Positions 41,541-52,642 of a stretch of 64,000 bases of DNA are shown one piece after another (positions within the stretch are counted from its first letter, which is position 1; every line of letters begins with the position of its first letter). The notes under the pieces are model-generated. The model had not been told where the DNA came from and made no database searches. It saw only the letters and a list, made by a program, of their open reading frames with translations. The translations under genes were made by a program, and so were the position numbers. This DNA comes from Gordonia zhaorongruii (GTDB lineage Bacteria > Actinomycetota > Actinomycetes > Mycobacteriales > Mycobacteriaceae), in contig NZ_CP041763.1 in the NCBI RefSeq assembly GCF_007559005.1, positions 1,892,463-1,956,462 of the forward strand, written 5' to 3'.

Positions 41541-42275
41541 CTAAGGTGAGACTATCGGGCGCTCGCCCAGAATCGCGGTTCCGACACGCACACACGTCGA
41601 TCCGTGCGCAATTGCCGACTCGAGGTCACCGGACATGCCCGCGGAGAACACCTCGGCCTCTGGATGGTCGACGAGGAATCGCTCTCTGATCTGCGACGCA
41701 CGGGCCATCGCCGCATCGGGGGCGATGCCGACTGGAGCGATCACCATCAGCCCGTCGAGCCGGAGCGTCTCGTCGTGGGACACCACCGAATCGCCGACAC
41801 CGGCCAGATCCGCCTCGACAAGCCCACCGCGCGCGGGATCGCCGTCCAGACTCACCTGCAGCAGCACGCCGAGCGGCTCTGTTCGCTCCCCGTCGTCCAG
41901 GCAGCGCCGCACCGCGCCGTCGAGCGACTCGACGAGTTCCACCGAGTCCACCGAGTGCACGCGTCGCGCCCACCGAGCAACCGAACGCGACTTCTTGCGC
42001 TGAAGCCTGCCGATCATGTCGGCGTCGAAGGCAGCACCGGGCCCGGCGGCGCGGACCTCGGCGATCTTCCGGCTCGCCTCCGGCTCCCGGGATTCACCGA
42101 ACTCACGCACACCGAGACCGAGAAGACGCTGCACATCCTCTGCGGGAAAGAACTTGGTGACCACCAGCAACGTCACCTCGCCCGGGCCGCGGCCCGCCGC
42201 TCGCTCGGCGGCTGCGACCCGCTCACGCGCCGCGGTCAGCGACGCGCGGAGATCGGCAGTGCGGGAGTCGCTCAA
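41541..42275 (-). CDS. YggS-type PLP homeostasis protein
   Basis: A 244-residue member of the YggS/PROSC family, which binds PLP and balances vitamin B6 pools. The PLP lysine is in LLVVTKFFPAEDV (about residue 35) within the single-barrel fold; the motif HSVDSVELVESL follows. It has no known catalytic activity. TTG 42275 overlaps the pgeF stop as TTGA. The gene is part of the conserved ftsZ-pgeF-yggS-sepF order (Rv2150c to Rv2147c). Confidence 0.9.
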   Translation of the reverse strand: MSDSRTADLRASLTAARERVAAAERAAGRGPGEVTLLVVTKFFPAEDVQRLLGLGVREFGESREPEASRKIAEVRAAGPGAAFDADMIGRLQRKKSRSVARWARRVHSVDSVELVESLDGAVRRCLDDGERTEPLGVLLQVSLDGDPARGGLVEADLAGVGDSVVSHDETLRLDGLMVIAPVGIAPDAAMARASQIRERFLVDHPEAEVFSAGMSGDLESAIAHGSTCVRVGTAILGERPIVSP

Positions 42276-43015
42276 CCGACGGCCTTCCGGCCCGATGCAT
42301 CCATCCAGATCACCGACGCGATCCGGCCGGTAGGAGCGCCGCGGCGGTGGCTGAAGAGCGACCGGTCCTCGATGGTGCACCGAGGGTCCGTTGCCACGGC
42401 GGAGACTCCCGCGTCGAGTAATTGCCTGCGAATGCCCTCCCGGAGATCCAGTCCGGTCGTCCCCTTCCGGGTTCGGCACGCACTGCCGGGCAGATGCTTC
42501 TCGACATCGGCCTGCATCTCCGGCGGAACCTCGTACTGATCACCGCTCGCAGCCGGTCCGAGGAAGGCGCCGATCCGATCGACGCGCGCCCCGAGTTCGG
42601 ACATCGCGTCGAGGACCGCGGGCACGATGCCGATCCGGGCACCCACCCGACCGGCGTGGACGGCCGCGATAACGCCCGCTTCGTCGTCACTCAGGAGCAC
42701 CGGCACGCAGTCCGCCGTCAGCACGGCCAGTGCGAGGGAGTCCTGTGTGGTGACGAGCGCATCGGTGACCGGCACGGGCTCGGACACCGGGCCGTCGACC
42801 ACCGCCACCGTGCGGCTGTGCACCTGCTCCATCCAGACCACCCGGTCCGGCTCCATGCCGAGATCACGCGCGAGCCGTGCCCGATTGGCGGCGACGGCCA
42901 CGGGATCGTCGCCCACGTGATCGGCAAGGTTGAAACTGTCGTACGGTGCCTGCGACTCACCGCCTGCGCGGGTGGTCACGGCACGCCGGACGGTGAACGT
43001 CAAGGGCCGACTCAC
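42272..43015 (-). CDS. pgeF: PgeF-type peptidoglycan editing factor (YfiH/laccase-domain)
   Basis: A 247-residue YfiH-family protein. Metal-binding residues are recognisable in [19 protein letters not shown] and [11 protein letters not shown]. In E. coli the family member removes wrongly incorporated L-serine from peptidoglycan precursors, which fits its position after ftsZ. GTG 43015 overlaps the ftsZ stop as GTGA. Older names (polyphenol oxidase, laccase) come from crystal structures and in vitro assays and may not reflect function. Confidence 0.88.
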   Translation of the reverse strand: MSRPLTFTVRRAVTTRAGGESQAPYDSFNLADHVGDDPVAVAANRARLARDLGMEPDRVVWMEQVHSRTVAVVDGPVSEPVPVTDALVTTQDSLALAVLTADCVPVLLSDDEAGVIAAVHAGRVGARIGIVPAVLDAMSELGARVDRIGAFLGPAASGDQYEVPPEMQADVEKHLPGSACRTRKGTTGLDLREGIRRQLLDAGVSAVATDPRCTIEDRSLFSHRRGAPTGRIASVIWMDASGRKAVG

Positions 43016-44184
43016 TTCATGAAGTCGGGGACGTCGACGTCGTCGTCGTCGAAGCGCAGCGAGTTCCGGCGGGGTGCCGGCTCACTGAACGGATTCCCGG
43101 CGGATTCGCGCTCGGCTCCGAACAGCGGATCCTTGGGGCTCTCGGACCGAGTGACCTCACCCGCACTCGCATTCGCGACCGAACCCGAGCCGGCCGCGTG
43201 CGCACCGGCCGCGGGGACCTCGGAACGTTTACGCGGAGTGCCACCGTCGAAACCGGCGGCGATGACGGTCACGCGGACCTCGTCGCCCAGGTTGTCGTCG
43301 ATCACCGTGCCGAAGATGATATTGGCCTCCTCGTGCGCAGCCTCCTGCACCTGAGTCGCAGCGTCGTTGATCTCGAACAGGCCGAGGTCGCTGCCGCCTG
43401 CGATGGAGATGAGCACACCGCGGGCGCCTTCCATCGACGCCTCGAGGAGCGGCGAGTTGATCGCTGCCTGGGCCGCCTTGCTCGCCCGACCCTCCCCGCG
43501 CGATGCGCCGATCCCCATCAGGGCACTGCCCGCATCGCTCATGACGCCCTTGACGTCGGCGAAGTCGACGTTGATCAGTCCCGGTGTGGTGATCAGATCG
43601 GTGATGCCCTGGACACCGTTGAGGAGAACCTCGTCGGCGCTGCGGAACGCGTCCATCAGGCTGAGCTGCGAATCACCGAGCTGCAGCAGACGGTCGTTCG
43701 GGATGACGATCAGGGTGTCGCACGACTCGCGCAGCGCGGTGATGCCCGCGTCCGCCTGGCCGCCGCGCCGCTTGCCCTCGAACGAGAACGGCCGGGTGAC
43801 CACGCCGACGGTCAGTGCGCCGAGCTTGCGGGCGATGGACGCGACGACGGGTGCGCCACCCGTGCCGGTTCCACCGCCCTCACCCGCGGTCACGAACACC
43901 ATGTCGGCACCCTTGAGGAGTTCCTCGATCTCGTCCTTGGCGTCCTCGGCGGCTACCCGACCCACGTCCGGGTTCGCGCCCGCACCGAGCCCGCGCGTCG
44001 AGTCGCGGCCGATATCGAGTTTGACGTCGGCGTCGGAGATGAGCAGCGCTTGAGCATCGGTGTTGATCGCGATGAATTCAACACCCTTGAGCCCCTGCTC
44101 GATCATCCGGTTGACGGCGTTGACGCCGCCGCCGCCGATGCCGACGACCTTGATCACAGCCAGGTAGTTGTGGGGTGGCGTCAT
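43012..44184 (-). CDS. ftsZ: FtsZ, tubulin-like cell-division GTPase
   Basis: A 390-residue protein that forms the Z ring. The tubulin signature [10 protein letters not shown] lies near residues 103-112, with NLDFAD-type T7 loop residues [12 protein letters not shown] in the middle of the protein. The C-terminal peptide [12 protein letters not shown] is the binding site for SepF and FtsW in Actinobacteria. A linker of about 60 residues precedes it. The gene has a separate promoter region upstream (see 44230-44245), so it can be transcribed apart from the mur genes. Confidence 0.97.
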   Translation of the reverse strand: MTPPHNYLAVIKVVGIGGGGVNAVNRMIEQGLKGVEFIAINTDAQALLISDADVKLDIGRDSTRGLGAGANPDVGRVAAEDAKDEIEELLKGADMVFVTAGEGGGTGTGGAPVVASIARKLGALTVGVVTRPFSFEGKRRGGQADAGITALRESCDTLIVIPNDRLLQLGDSQLSLMDAFRSADEVLLNGVQGITDLITTPGLINVDFADVKGVMSDAGSALMGIGASRGEGRASKAAQAAINSPLLEASMEGARGVLISIAGGSDLGLFEINDAATQVQEAAHEEANIIFGTVIDDNLGDEVRVTVIAAGFDGGTPRKRSEVPAAGAHAAGSGSVANASAGEVTRSESPKDPLFGAERESAGNPFSEPAPRRNSLRFDDDDVDVPDFMK

Positions 44185-44229
44185 GATGCCTTCCTACTTC
44201 GAACTCGGACCCTAAAGCTCAACCAAAGG

Positions 44230-44245
44230 GTTATAGTTATGTCAA
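44230..44245 (-). promoter_or_regulatory. Promoter-like elements upstream of ftsZ
   Basis: On the minus strand TTGACA (44245-44240) is followed four bases later by TATAAC (44235-44230), inside an AT-rich patch of the 190-base ftsQ-ftsZ gap. The two motifs are too close to serve one promoter, so they may belong to two overlapping promoters. The leader to the ftsZ ATG is about 45 bases. Confidence 0.5.
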
Positions 44246-44374
44246 GTGCTTCCCGATGTTCATAACGGTATTGACTGGGTGCGCCGACTGGCGTCAAGCC
44301 ACGCGGGCGTGTCGCGATTCGTTCGCTCGAATTCGGCGTGAAACGGCGCAACCCGCCGGTTTGCGCGCCACCGG

Positions 44375-45085
44375 TCAGTTGACGGCCGGAAACTCCGGGC
44401 TGGACACGTTGAACTCGCGTCCGGGCATCTTGAGAAGCTGCGCGAGCGTCGCCGCCTTATCGTCCGACCGATCCTCGCCTCCCCAGACCGCGCGCCGCCC
44501 GCTCTTGAGCGTGAGCACGATGTCCGAGGGCGAAGCGGCGTCCGCCGCGACGACCTTGGTCGCCAGCCAATCCGGAAGGCCCTGCACCGTCGTGATCACC
44601 GCCTCGGTGGTCGGATCACGTGGCCCAGGATTCGGTGTCGTGAGCTCGGGCAGCGCGGCGAACTCCTTCGGAAGGGCCTTGCGGTCGGCGTACGTCGCGT
44701 AGACGACACCGATCCGGTCCATCACTCCGAGCTTCCCGTCCTGCTCCACCAGTACGACCGGCACGCGCTCGGTCACCTCGATCGTCAGTGCGGACGGATA
44801 GCTGCGCTCCACCCGCACCTCCTCCACTGCGGGCAGCACGGCGATCCGGTTGGCGATCGCTCCGGTATCGACCTGAAGCAGGGGCATGCCGGACGGCGCC
44901 TGAGCGAGTTCGCGCACCCTGTTCTCGTCCACCGCCGTCGCTCCGGTGACCTCCACCGACCGCACGGACATCAGGGGCGAGTAGTACGCGACCGCGACCG
45001 CTCCTCCGACGAGCGCGACGAGCCCCAGCATCGCCAGGACCACGCTCAACCGGCCCGGGCGACGGGCCGTGCTGCCGCGGCTCAC
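44375..45085 (-). CDS. ftsQ: FtsQ divisome protein
   Basis: A 236-residue single-span membrane protein. A cytoplasmic RR-rich N-terminus and transmembrane segment (about 14-36) precede the POTRA domain (about 38-105, [17 protein letters not shown]) and the FtsQ beta domain, with [17 protein letters not shown]. It links the Z ring to septal peptidoglycan synthesis through FtsL and FtsB. GTG 45085 overlaps the murC stop as GTGA. Confidence 0.93.
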   Translation of the reverse strand: MSRGSTARRPGRLSVVLAMLGLVALVGGAVAVAYYSPLMSVRSVEVTGATAVDENRVRELAQAPSGMPLLQVDTGAIANRIAVLPAVEEVRVERSYPSALTIEVTERVPVVLVEQDGKLGVMDRIGVVYATYADRKALPKEFAALPELTTPNPGPRDPTTEAVITTVQGLPDWLATKVVAADAASPSDIVLTLKSGRRAVWGGEDRSDDKAATLAQLLKMPGREFNVSSPEFPAVN

Positions 45086-46560
45086 TCGTCGTCGGCCAGC
45101 GCCGACAGGATCGACGCGGCCTGCATCGTGATGTCACCCGCGCCGATGGTCAGAACCACGTCACCGTGCCGCGCACGCTGAGCCACCGCGTCCGCGATCT
45201 CGGACATGTTGGGAACGAACACCGCGGGCACGGTCACCTCATCGGAGATGAGACGGCCGCTGACTCCCGGCTGCGGCGTCTCACGCGCACCGAAGACATC
45301 GGCGACGACCACCTCGTCGGCGAGGCTCAGGGCGGCTGCGAACTCGGCGGCGAATTCGGCGGTACGCGAGTACAGGTGCGGTTGGAACACCGCGATGACC
45401 CGGCCTTGGTTGTAGGTGACCACGTCGCGAGCAGCTGACAGGACCGCCCGCACCTCGGTCGGGTGGTGGGCGTAATCGTCGTAGACGTCCACCTCGCGCG
45501 CCCGGCCACGCAACTCGAACCGGCGGTGGACGCCGCCGAATCCCTCGATGCCCTCCGCGACGGCATCCGGATCCTGACCGGTGCGCACGCATCCGGCGAG
45601 CGCACCGAGCGCGTTGAGCGCCATGTGCCGTCCTGGGAGCGTCACCGACAGCGAACGCTCCACGGCGGCCCCGGTGAGCGGCGGGTGGAGCCGGATCGCC
45701 GTGGTGCTGCCCGCACCTCTCGGGGCCACTTCGAGCAGCTCGGCGACGAGCGGCACGTCGGGCGCCAGATCGGCGTGGACGCCGGAGCCGTACCCCAGTA
45801 CCGTCACTCCTCGGTCCGCGAGACTTCGTGCCACTCGGCCGCCGAGCTTCGCCGACCCGGGATCGTCGAGACAGATCACGAGGGTTCCACCGGTCCGGAT
45901 GTGCGCCGCGAACGAGTCGAACACCTCGACGTACGCGTCCTCGGTCCCGAAGAAGTCGAGGTGATCGACCTCGATGTTGGTCACTACCACGACATCCGGC
46001 GTGTACTCGAGCAACGAACCGTCGCTCTCATCGGCCTCCGCGACGAACACGTCGCCGCTGCCGTGATGTGCGTTGGTGCCCGATTCGTTCAGTTCGCCGC
46101 CGATCGCGAAGGACGGATCACTCCCGATGTGCTGCAGCGCAACGACCGCCATCGACGTGGTCGACGTCTTACCGTGCGTGCCCGAGATCAGCAGCGTCCG
46201 GTAACCGTCCATCAGCAGTGCGAGTACCTGCGGGCGGTACAGGATGGGGACGCCCCGCTCGCGGGCCGCCACCAGTTCCGGATTGTCCTTCGGAATGGCG
46301 GCGTGAGTGGTCACCACCACGGTGGGTCCGCCGTCGAGCAGGTCGAGCGCCGCCGGGTCGTGGCCGACGTGGATCTGCGCGCCGCGCGTACGGAGCGCCA
46401 GCAGCCCACGCGAGTCCTTGGCGTCCGAACCGGACACCTCTCCCCCACGCGCCAGCAGGATGCGGGCCAGACCCGACATGCCCGCGCCGCCGATGCCGAC
46501 CATGTGCACGCGGGCCAGTTGATTCGGCAGTCGCTGCGAAGGCGTCACCGGTGCCGTCAT
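45082..46560 (-). CDS. murC: UDP-N-acetylmuramate-L-alanine ligase MurC
   Basis: A 492-residue cytoplasmic Mur ligase that adds the first amino acid (L-alanine) to UDP-MurNAc. The N-terminal Rossmann domain starts [18 protein letters not shown], the ATP loop is [10 protein letters not shown] (about residues 116-125), and HHPTEV lies in the C-terminal domain. ATG 46560 overlaps the murG stop as ATGA. It is followed by ftsQ, the usual actinobacterial order. Confidence 0.96.
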   Translation of the reverse strand: MTAPVTPSQRLPNQLARVHMVGIGGAGMSGLARILLARGGEVSGSDAKDSRGLLALRTRGAQIHVGHDPAALDLLDGGPTVVVTTHAAIPKDNPELVAARERGVPILYRPQVLALLMDGYRTLLISGTHGKTSTTSMAVVALQHIGSDPSFAIGGELNESGTNAHHGSGDVFVAEADESDGSLLEYTPDVVVVTNIEVDHLDFFGTEDAYVEVFDSFAAHIRTGGTLVICLDDPGSAKLGGRVARSLADRGVTVLGYGSGVHADLAPDVPLVAELLEVAPRGAGSTTAIRLHPPLTGAAVERSLSVTLPGRHMALNALGALAGCVRTGQDPDAVAEGIEGFGGVHRRFELRGRAREVDVYDDYAHHPTEVRAVLSAARDVVTYNQGRVIAVFQPHLYSRTAEFAAEFAAALSLADEVVVADVFGARETPQPGVSGRLISDEVTVPAVFVPNMSEIADAVAQRARHGDVVLTIGAGDITMQAASILSALADDE

Positions 46561-47693
46561 CGTGCCCTCCTCTCCTGCGCCAGTTGCAGTGCGGCCGTCG
46601 CCACCGCGGCTGCGGCGTCGCGATGGCCGACCCCCGACGCGGCGGCGCCCATCGTCTTCAGCCGTTCGGTGTCGGCGAGCAGTGCCGGAACCTCCCGGCC
46701 CACCCATTCCGCGGTCACCACGTCGTCGTCGACGATGAGGCAGCCGCCGGCGCTTTCGACGGGCAGTGCGTTGAGTCGCTGCTCGCCGTTGCCGTGCGGG
46801 AGCGGGACGTAGACCGCGGGGAGACCGGTCGCCGAGATCTCCGCAACCGTCATCGCCCCCGACCGGCACATCACCAGGTCGGCGGCGGCGTATGCGAGAT
46901 CCATCCGGTTCAGGTAGCTGACGCCGACGTAAGCCGGCGACCCCGGAGGCGAAACCGGGCTGATCGTGTTCTTGGGTCCGTACGCGTGCAGGACGCCGAT
47001 TCCGGCTGCGCCGAGTGCGGTCGCCGCGGGCGCCACCGCCTCGTTCAGCCGCTGAGCGCCTTGCGAACCGCCGAAGACGAGCAGGGTCGGCGCATCAGGA
47101 TCGAGTCCGAAGAACTCGCGAGCCCGAGCGCGAACCGCGGTCCGGTCGAGTTCGGTGATCGCTCCGCGTACCGGGATTCCGACCACGTGCGCAGCGAGCC
47201 CGCAGTCGGGCACCGCCGCGAGAACGCGGTCGGCGAATCTGGCGCCGACCTTGTTGGCGATGCCGGCGCTGGCGTTGGCCTCGTGGATCACCACGGGCAG
47301 CCGGGACGCTCCGCGGAACCAACTGCGCGCTGCCAGGTACGCGGGCAGTGCGACGTATCCGCCGAATCCGACCACCACGTCCGCGTCCACCTCGGCGAAC
47401 ACCTTGCGGGTGGCCGCCACCGACTTCATGACGCGCCATGGGGTCTTCGCCAGTTCCATGCCCGGCTTACGCGGCAGTGGAACCGGAGGTATCAGCTTCA
47501 GGTCGTAACCGCGTTCGGGCACGATTCTGGTCTCAAGACCGCGTGTCGTGCCGAGCGCGGTGATGCGCGCCGTGGGGTCCAGCTGACGCACCGCGTCAGC
47601 GACCGCGAGCGCGGGTTCGACGTGTCCTGCCGTGCCGCCACCCGCGACGACGACCGACAACGGGGTACCGCCGGCTCCAGTTGTCTTGCTCAC
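46557..47693 (-). CDS. murG: MurG, lipid II-forming N-acetylglucosamine transferase
   Basis: A 378-residue GT-B glycosyltransferase on the inner face of the membrane. It transfers GlcNAc to lipid I. Landmarks are [17 protein letters not shown] at the N-terminus, [10 protein letters not shown] in the middle and [19 protein letters not shown] for the UDP-GlcNAc site. GTG 47693 overlaps the ftsW stop as GTGA. Confidence 0.96.
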   Translation of the reverse strand: MSKTTGAGGTPLSVVVAGGGTAGHVEPALAVADAVRQLDPTARITALGTTRGLETRIVPERGYDLKLIPPVPLPRKPGMELAKTPWRVMKSVAATRKVFAEVDADVVVGFGGYVALPAYLAARSWFRGASRLPVVIHEANASAGIANKVGARFADRVLAAVPDCGLAAHVVGIPVRGAITELDRTAVRARAREFFGLDPDAPTLLVFGGSQGAQRLNEAVAPAATALGAAGIGVLHAYGPKNTISPVSPPGSPAYVGVSYLNRMDLAYAAADLVMCRSGAMTVAEISATGLPAVYVPLPHGNGEQRLNALPVESAGGCLIVDDDVVTAEWVGREVPALLADTERLKTMGAAASGVGHRDAAAAVATAALQLAQERRAR

Positions 47694-49408
47694 CGGCGTC
47701 TGTACTCCCCTTCACTCCGCCATGACTGGCGTCCTCGTGTGGATCGCGGATACGCGTCGTCCTGTGTCCAGGACGATCGCTGCCCCACCCGTCGTGGCCG
47801 AGGCTGCCTGCCAGGATAGTGGATCTCACCCGAACGGACCGCGCCCGTCCGGACCGGTGCGGATCCTCGACCCGTGCCGCGGGCCCGCGGAACGCGCACC
47901 GGGGCGGGCCGCCGACCCGCGCTACGTCCGCCCGCAGGACGCTTGCGTTCCAGACGATCGCGCAGCACCTCCGCACGCGGAGGCCGGTAAGCGACGGGAG
48001 TCGGGAGGCGCAAGAACCGCGAGAGGCCATTCGGCTGCGGTCCGGTGAGCGCCCGGATGGCGTCGGGTTCGTGTCTCGCCGCCGTCGCCAGCAGACCGAG
48101 CATCGTCAGCATCGTCAGCATCGACGTGCCGCCGTTCGACAGAATCGGCAACTGAATACCGGTGACCGGAAGCAGCCCGACGACGTAGCCGATGTTGATG
48201 AACGCCTGAACCAGGAACAGGACGGTGATCGTCGCCGCCAGGAGCCGGAAGAACGGGTCGAGCGAACGTCGTGCGATGCGCATGCCCACCGCCCCGAGGA
48301 TGACGAACAGTCCGACGACGATGAGGGCGCCGATCAGCCCGAGCTCCTCACCGATGATCGCGAAGATGAAGTCGTTGTGGGCGTTCGGCAGGTAGTTCCA
48401 CTTGGCGGTGCTCTGTCCGAGGCCCACTCCGAACACGCCACCGTTGGCGAGCGCGAACTGGGCCTGCATCGCCTGGTATCCGGAGCCGAGCGGATCATCG
48501 GCCCGGCCGAGGAAGCTGAAGACGCGGGCGGAGCGGTAATCCGACATCAGCGCGAGTGCGACACCGGCGGCCAGGAACACCAGGATGAATCCGGCGAACA
48601 CACGACCGGGCAGTCCGGCGAACCACAGGAGGGCGGCGACGATCAAGGCGATGATCATCGTCGTCGACTGGTTGGGCTCAAGAATGATGAGCACGCAGAC
48701 CACGATCGACACCGGGACCAACGGCATCAGGAGTTCCTTGCCGTAAACGCCGACGTTCCGGCGCGACGCGAGCAGATGCGCGCCCCACACGCAGAGCGCC
48801 ACCTTCACCAGTTCGGAGGGCTGCACCGACAGTCCGGCGACCGAGAACCACCGGCGCGCACCGTTGACCATGACGCCGATGCCCGGCACCAGGACCAAGG
48901 TCAGCAGCAGGATCGACAATCCGATGCCGACGGTCGCGAAGCGCCGGAAGAGCCGCACCGGAACCTTGAGCGTCAGATAGAACAGGATGAAACCGAGCGT
49001 CGCGAACGTGGCCTGCGTGGCGAACATGCCGTACGCGGACCCGTCTTTCGCGTACCCCTCGACCGAGGACGCCGACAGCACCATGATCAGGCCGAGGGCG
49101 GTCAGGATGACCGTCAGCGACAGGATCATGTGGAACGACGCCAGCGGGCGCGAGAGCAGAGTGGAGAAGCCCTCGCGGACGGTGCTCACCGTGGCACGCA
49201 CATCGATCGACGGCATCGACAGGTTCAGCCCCTGAGGGCGGCGGCGCTGAGGAGTCCGCGAACGCCGCCGATCCACATCGGGCTCTTCGTCGAGGTCGAC
49301 CTCGACGAAGTTCTCCAGGTCGTCCTTCTCCAGGTCGCTGTTCTCCAGGTCGCTGTTCTCCGGGTCCTCGTCGTCACCGGAGCGGCGCCGGCGGCTACCG
49401 GCGCTCAT
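47690..49408 (-). CDS. ftsW: FtsW peptidoglycan glycosyltransferase (SEDS family)
   Basis: A 572-residue polytopic SEDS protein, partner of FtsI in septal glycan polymerisation. About ten hydrophobic segments lie between residues 92 and 460, and the [14 protein letters not shown] loop and [13 protein letters not shown] are typical. The first 90 residues contain acidic repeats (ENSDLE and similar), and the last 110 are Arg- and Pro-rich. Both tails are cytoplasmic and likely bind divisome partners. It overlaps murD at its start. Confidence 0.95.
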   Translation of the reverse strand: MSAGSRRRRSGDDEDPENSDLENSDLEKDDLENFVEVDLDEEPDVDRRRSRTPQRRRPQGLNLSMPSIDVRATVSTVREGFSTLLSRPLASFHMILSLTVILTALGLIMVLSASSVEGYAKDGSAYGMFATQATFATLGFILFYLTLKVPVRLFRRFATVGIGLSILLLTLVLVPGIGVMVNGARRWFSVAGLSVQPSELVKVALCVWGAHLLASRRNVGVYGKELLMPLVPVSIVVCVLIILEPNQSTTMIIALIVAALLWFAGLPGRVFAGFILVFLAAGVALALMSDYRSARVFSFLGRADDPLGSGYQAMQAQFALANGGVFGVGLGQSTAKWNYLPNAHNDFIFAIIGEELGLIGALIVVGLFVILGAVGMRIARRSLDPFFRLLAATITVLFLVQAFINIGYVVGLLPVTGIQLPILSNGGTSMLTMLTMLGLLATAARHEPDAIRALTGPQPNGLSRFLRLPTPVAYRPPRAEVLRDRLERKRPAGGRSAGRRPAPVRVPRARGTGRGSAPVRTGAVRSGEIHYPGRQPRPRRVGQRSSWTQDDAYPRSTRGRQSWRSEGEYRRR

Positions 49409-50940
49409 CGTGCCTGCAGCGTGTCGGCGAGAGTGGCGGCTGCGACGGCGAACGAGTCACCGCGGGCCCCGTAACTGGCGAACATGTCGAGGGAGGCGGC
49501 TGCCGGTGCGAGTAGCACCGCGTCCACTCCCCGCCCGTTGCCGCGCTCATCCTCTGCCAACTGCCAGGCGGTCGTCACCGCCTGCGCCATCACCGCGTCC
49601 GCCGCTGTGCCGACGGTCGCCGTGATGGCCGAAACCTCGCCACCAGTCCGCTGAGTCATCACCGAACCATCGTCCCCTGTGAACACTGTGACGGTTGGGA
49701 CTTCTGGGGCGTGTCGCGTAATCGCCTCGTCGACGATGCCACGGTCCGCACCGATTGCGACGACTCCGGCGAGACGACTCGCGTTTCTGACGATCAGCTC
49801 GTCGACCGATGCGCCCTTGAGGAGTCCCCCGGCGATCAGGACGACGCGCGCGAAACCCGCCACAGCGGCATCTGCCGCGTGCGGATTGGTGGCCTTGGAG
49901 TCGTCGACGAATGCCACGCCGTCGATCGCAGCGATCGTCTCGCCTCGGTGAGCGGCGGGCGAGAATGCGGCCAGACCGCGCTCCACCGCGTTCGCCGACA
50001 CTCCGGCCGCACGGGTCAGGGCCGCGGCGGCCAGCGCATCGGACACTCCGGAGGGTCCGGGCGGGCGCACATCGGCCACCCGGGCGAGTTCCTCGCCCGT
50101 ACCGGACGCGCCCGCCCCGAATGCCCGGTCGACGAGGAAACCGTCCACGACGCCCAGCTCACCGTCCCGCGGTTCGGCCAGGGTGAATCCCACCCGCCGT
50201 GAACCGTCACCCGCCGGAAGTGTCGGGGCCACGGCGTCATCGAGCCCCACCACTGCGACCTCACCGCGCAGCACCTGCTGCTTGGCGGCCGCATACGCCT
50301 CGAACGAGCCGTGCCAGTCGAGATGATCGGGCGCCACGTTCAGCACCACGCCCGCGAGCGGACGCACCGACGGCGCCCAGTGCAACTGGAACGACGACAT
50401 CTCGACGCACAGCACATCCGCACGAGGCTCGGCCCGTAATGCGTCGACCACCGTGAGGCCGATGTTCCCGCAGGCCAGCCCGGACAGCCCGGCGGCGTCC
50501 ACGATCGCCTCGACCATCGCCGTCGTCGTCGTCTTCCCGTTCGTCCCGGTGATCACGAGCCACTCGCGCGGCGGCCCGTAACGCCCTGCCCGGTCGACGT
50601 GCCAGGCGAGTTCCACATCGCCCCAGACCGGTATCCCGGCTGCGGCCGCCGCCACGAGCAGCTCATCGTCCGGCCGGAACCCCGGCGAGACGACGATCAG
50701 GTCGAACCCGGAGGGGACGCGGACTCCCTCGGGGCCGGTGAACGCGGACGGATCGACGGTGTCGACTCCCCTGGCCTCGAGGTTCGAGTCGGTCGCGCCG
50801 CCGATGAACTTGGTGTCGAGCAGGGTCACCGTCGAACCGCATTCGGTGAGCAACTCGAGGACCGCCATACCGGTCGCCCGGGCACCGGCGACCAGAACTC
50901 GAGCGCCCTCCAGGGCAACGGGCATCGGAAAGTCCGCCAC
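49405..50940 (-). CDS. murD: UDP-N-acetylmuramoylalanine-D-glutamate ligase MurD
   Basis: A 511-residue Mur ligase adding D-glutamate. GARVLVAGARATGMAVLELL begins the first domain, the ATP loop is ITGTNGKTTTTAMV, and DDSKATNPHAA marks the C-terminal domain (DDSKATN). GTG 50940, four bases after the mraY stop, gives 511 residues; ATG 50925 would give 506 and cannot be excluded. Neither has a strong ribosome binding site, so coupling to mraY is likely. Confidence 0.94.
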   Translation of the reverse strand: MADFPMPVALEGARVLVAGARATGMAVLELLTECGSTVTLLDTKFIGGATDSNLEARGVDTVDPSAFTGPEGVRVPSGFDLIVVSPGFRPDDELLVAAAAAGIPVWGDVELAWHVDRAGRYGPPREWLVITGTNGKTTTTAMVEAIVDAAGLSGLACGNIGLTVVDALRAEPRADVLCVEMSSFQLHWAPSVRPLAGVVLNVAPDHLDWHGSFEAYAAAKQQVLRGEVAVVGLDDAVAPTLPAGDGSRRVGFTLAEPRDGELGVVDGFLVDRAFGAGASGTGEELARVADVRPPGPSGVSDALAAAALTRAAGVSANAVERGLAAFSPAAHRGETIAAIDGVAFVDDSKATNPHAADAAVAGFARVVLIAGGLLKGASVDELIVRNASRLAGVVAIGADRGIVDEAITRHAPEVPTVTVFTGDDGSVMTQRTGGEVSAITATVGTAADAVMAQAVTTAWQLAEDERGNGRGVDAVLLAPAAASLDMFASYGARGDSFAVAAATLADTLQAR

Positions 50941-50944
50941 CGAG

Positions 50945-52030
50945 TCAGCCGCCCTGCGCGATGAACTCGCCGTAGAACAGCGTGAGTCCCAACGCACACG
51001 AGATCGCGGTCAGCAGCCAGAACCTGATGATCACCGTCGTCTCGGCCCATCCGCCGAGCTCGAAATGGTGGTGGAACGGCGCCATGCGGAACACGCGCTT
51101 GCCGGTGGTCTGGAAGAAGGCGATCTGCACCACGACCGACACGATCTCGGCGACGAACAGCGAGCCGATGACGACCATCAGGAGTTCGGTCTTGGTGGTG
51201 ATCGACAGCCCGGCCACCAAGCCGCCGAGGGCGAGCGAACCGGTGTCACCCATGAAGATCTTGGCCGGCGAGGCGTTCCACCACAGGAATCCCAGGCAGG
51301 CACCGCCCGCCGAGACGGCGACGATGGCCAGGTCGAGCGGATCGCGGACCTGATAACAGCCCGCGGTGTTCTCCGCCGACACCATCGAGCAGGCGTTGCG
51401 ATACTGCCAGAAGGTGATCAGGACGTAGGCGCCCATGACCATCGCGGCCGAACCGGCGGCCAGACCGTCGAGCCCGTCGGTGAAGTTCACGGCGTTCGAC
51501 CAGGCCGCGACGACCAGCCAACAGAAGAACACGAACCCGACCGCGGTGAGCGAGATGACGTTGATGTCGCGCGCGTACGAGAGGTTGTCGCTGGCCGGTG
51601 TCAGGCCCGCACCGTTGCGGAACTGCAGGAGCAGCACACCGAAGATGATCGCCGCCGCGAACTGTCCTACCGACTTCGCAGTCTTGTTGAGTCCCAGATT
51701 CCGCTGTTTGCGGATCTTGATGAAATCGTCGAGGAAGCCGACGATGCCCAGCGCTGTCGCCAGCCCCAGTACGAGCATGCCGGATGCACTGGGGCCCGAG
51801 CCCTCCTGGAAGAAGCCGAGAAGGTGCGCGCCGAGATAGCCCAGCCACAACGCAGCCAGGATCGCGACGCCGCCCATCGACGGGGTTCCGCGCTTGGCTT
51901 GATGACTCTGCGGGCCCTCGACGCGGATCTCCTGGCCGAATCCCTGGCGGGAGAAGACCTTGATCAGCACGGGGGTGAGCAGAATCGACACAGCCAGCGA
52001 GATCACTCCCGCGATCAGAATCTGGATCAC
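50945..52030 (-). CDS. mraY: MraY, phospho-MurNAc-pentapeptide translocase
   Basis: A 361-residue integral membrane enzyme with about ten spans that attaches phospho-MurNAc-pentapeptide to undecaprenyl phosphate, making lipid I. Key motifs are [21 protein letters not shown] and [23 protein letters not shown] 52030 is preceded by GGAG. Its substrate requires a MurF reaction, yet no complete murF precedes it here. A TAGATT -10-like element (52075-52070) may give it its own promoter. Confidence 0.96.
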   Translation of the reverse strand: MIQILIAGVISLAVSILLTPVLIKVFSRQGFGQEIRVEGPQSHQAKRGTPSMGGVAILAALWLGYLGAHLLGFFQEGSGPSASGMLVLGLATALGIVGFLDDFIKIRKQRNLGLNKTAKSVGQFAAAIIFGVLLLQFRNGAGLTPASDNLSYARDINVISLTAVGFVFFCWLVVAAWSNAVNFTDGLDGLAAGSAAMVMGAYVLITFWQYRNACSMVSAENTAGCYQVRDPLDLAIVAVSAGGACLGFLWWNASPAKIFMGDTGSLALGGLVAGLSITTKTELLMVVIGSLFVAEIVSVVVQIAFFQTTGKRVFRMAPFHHHFELGGWAETTVIIRFWLLTAISCALGLTLFYGEFIAQGG

Positions 52031-52069
52031 AGCTCCGGGTCCTCACTCATCTCGAGAAGTTGAATTCTG

Positions 52070-52075
52070 AATCTA
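52070..52075 (-). promoter_or_regulatory. -10-like TAGATT between the murE fusion and mraY
   Basis: The 108-base gap left between the murE fusion and mraY contains an AT-rich patch with TAGATT on the minus strand, 39 bases before the mraY GTG. Such a promoter could supply mraY after loss of the intact murF. No clear -35 was found. Confidence 0.35.
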
Positions 52076-52138
52076 GCGCGCCGCACGCCCGCCATCCGGT
52101 ACCGGGTGAGGGCCGCGCGTCGTGAATCACACCGTGAG

Positions 52139-52642
52139 TCACACGTCGACGAGACGGACTCGCAGGCCGACACCGGACCTCCAGTAGTCGATCAGCGTGC
52201 TCGCGAGACCCTCCGGCCCCGCAATGACGACCACATCGCCCGGTCCCGGAGCGTAGCCGGGAGCGCTCCGCATGTGCTCGACCGCGGCCTCGGGGGTCTC
52301 GACGAACGCCGCCTCGTCGCCCCACGAGCCCTCCATCACCGCGCCCTGGTGCAGTGCGCGCACGACGCGACTGCCGCCGACCGCGATGATCTTGTCGACC
52401 GCCACCCGCACCGCCTGGCGGCCGAGCCCGTCATGCTCCACAGCACGCGCATTCTCCGTTGCTCCCCGCGTGTCGGCGAGCTCACCGAACACCGCCCAGG
52501 TCCGGTGCGGCGTGGCGCGATGAGCGCTTCCCGCACCCGAATCGGCTGCGAGGGCGACCATCTCGCGAAGCAGCCGACGCGCGACGCCGACATCGGCTCC
52601 ACCGGGAGCGACCAGCACGTTCAGCGCTTCACCGTCACCCAT
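52139..52642 (-). other. MurF domain-3-like segment in frame with MurE; intact murF missing
   Basis: About 165 codons aligned by eye to the C-terminal domain of MurF (residues 527-693 of the fusion). APGGADVG replaces the expected AYNANPDS-like motif, and VVIAGPEGL replaces VLVKASxxxGL. The MurF N-terminal and ATP-binding domains are absent from the window, so this part cannot act as MurF alone. It could be a relic of a deletion or a retained domain with a new role. Confidence 0.75.
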
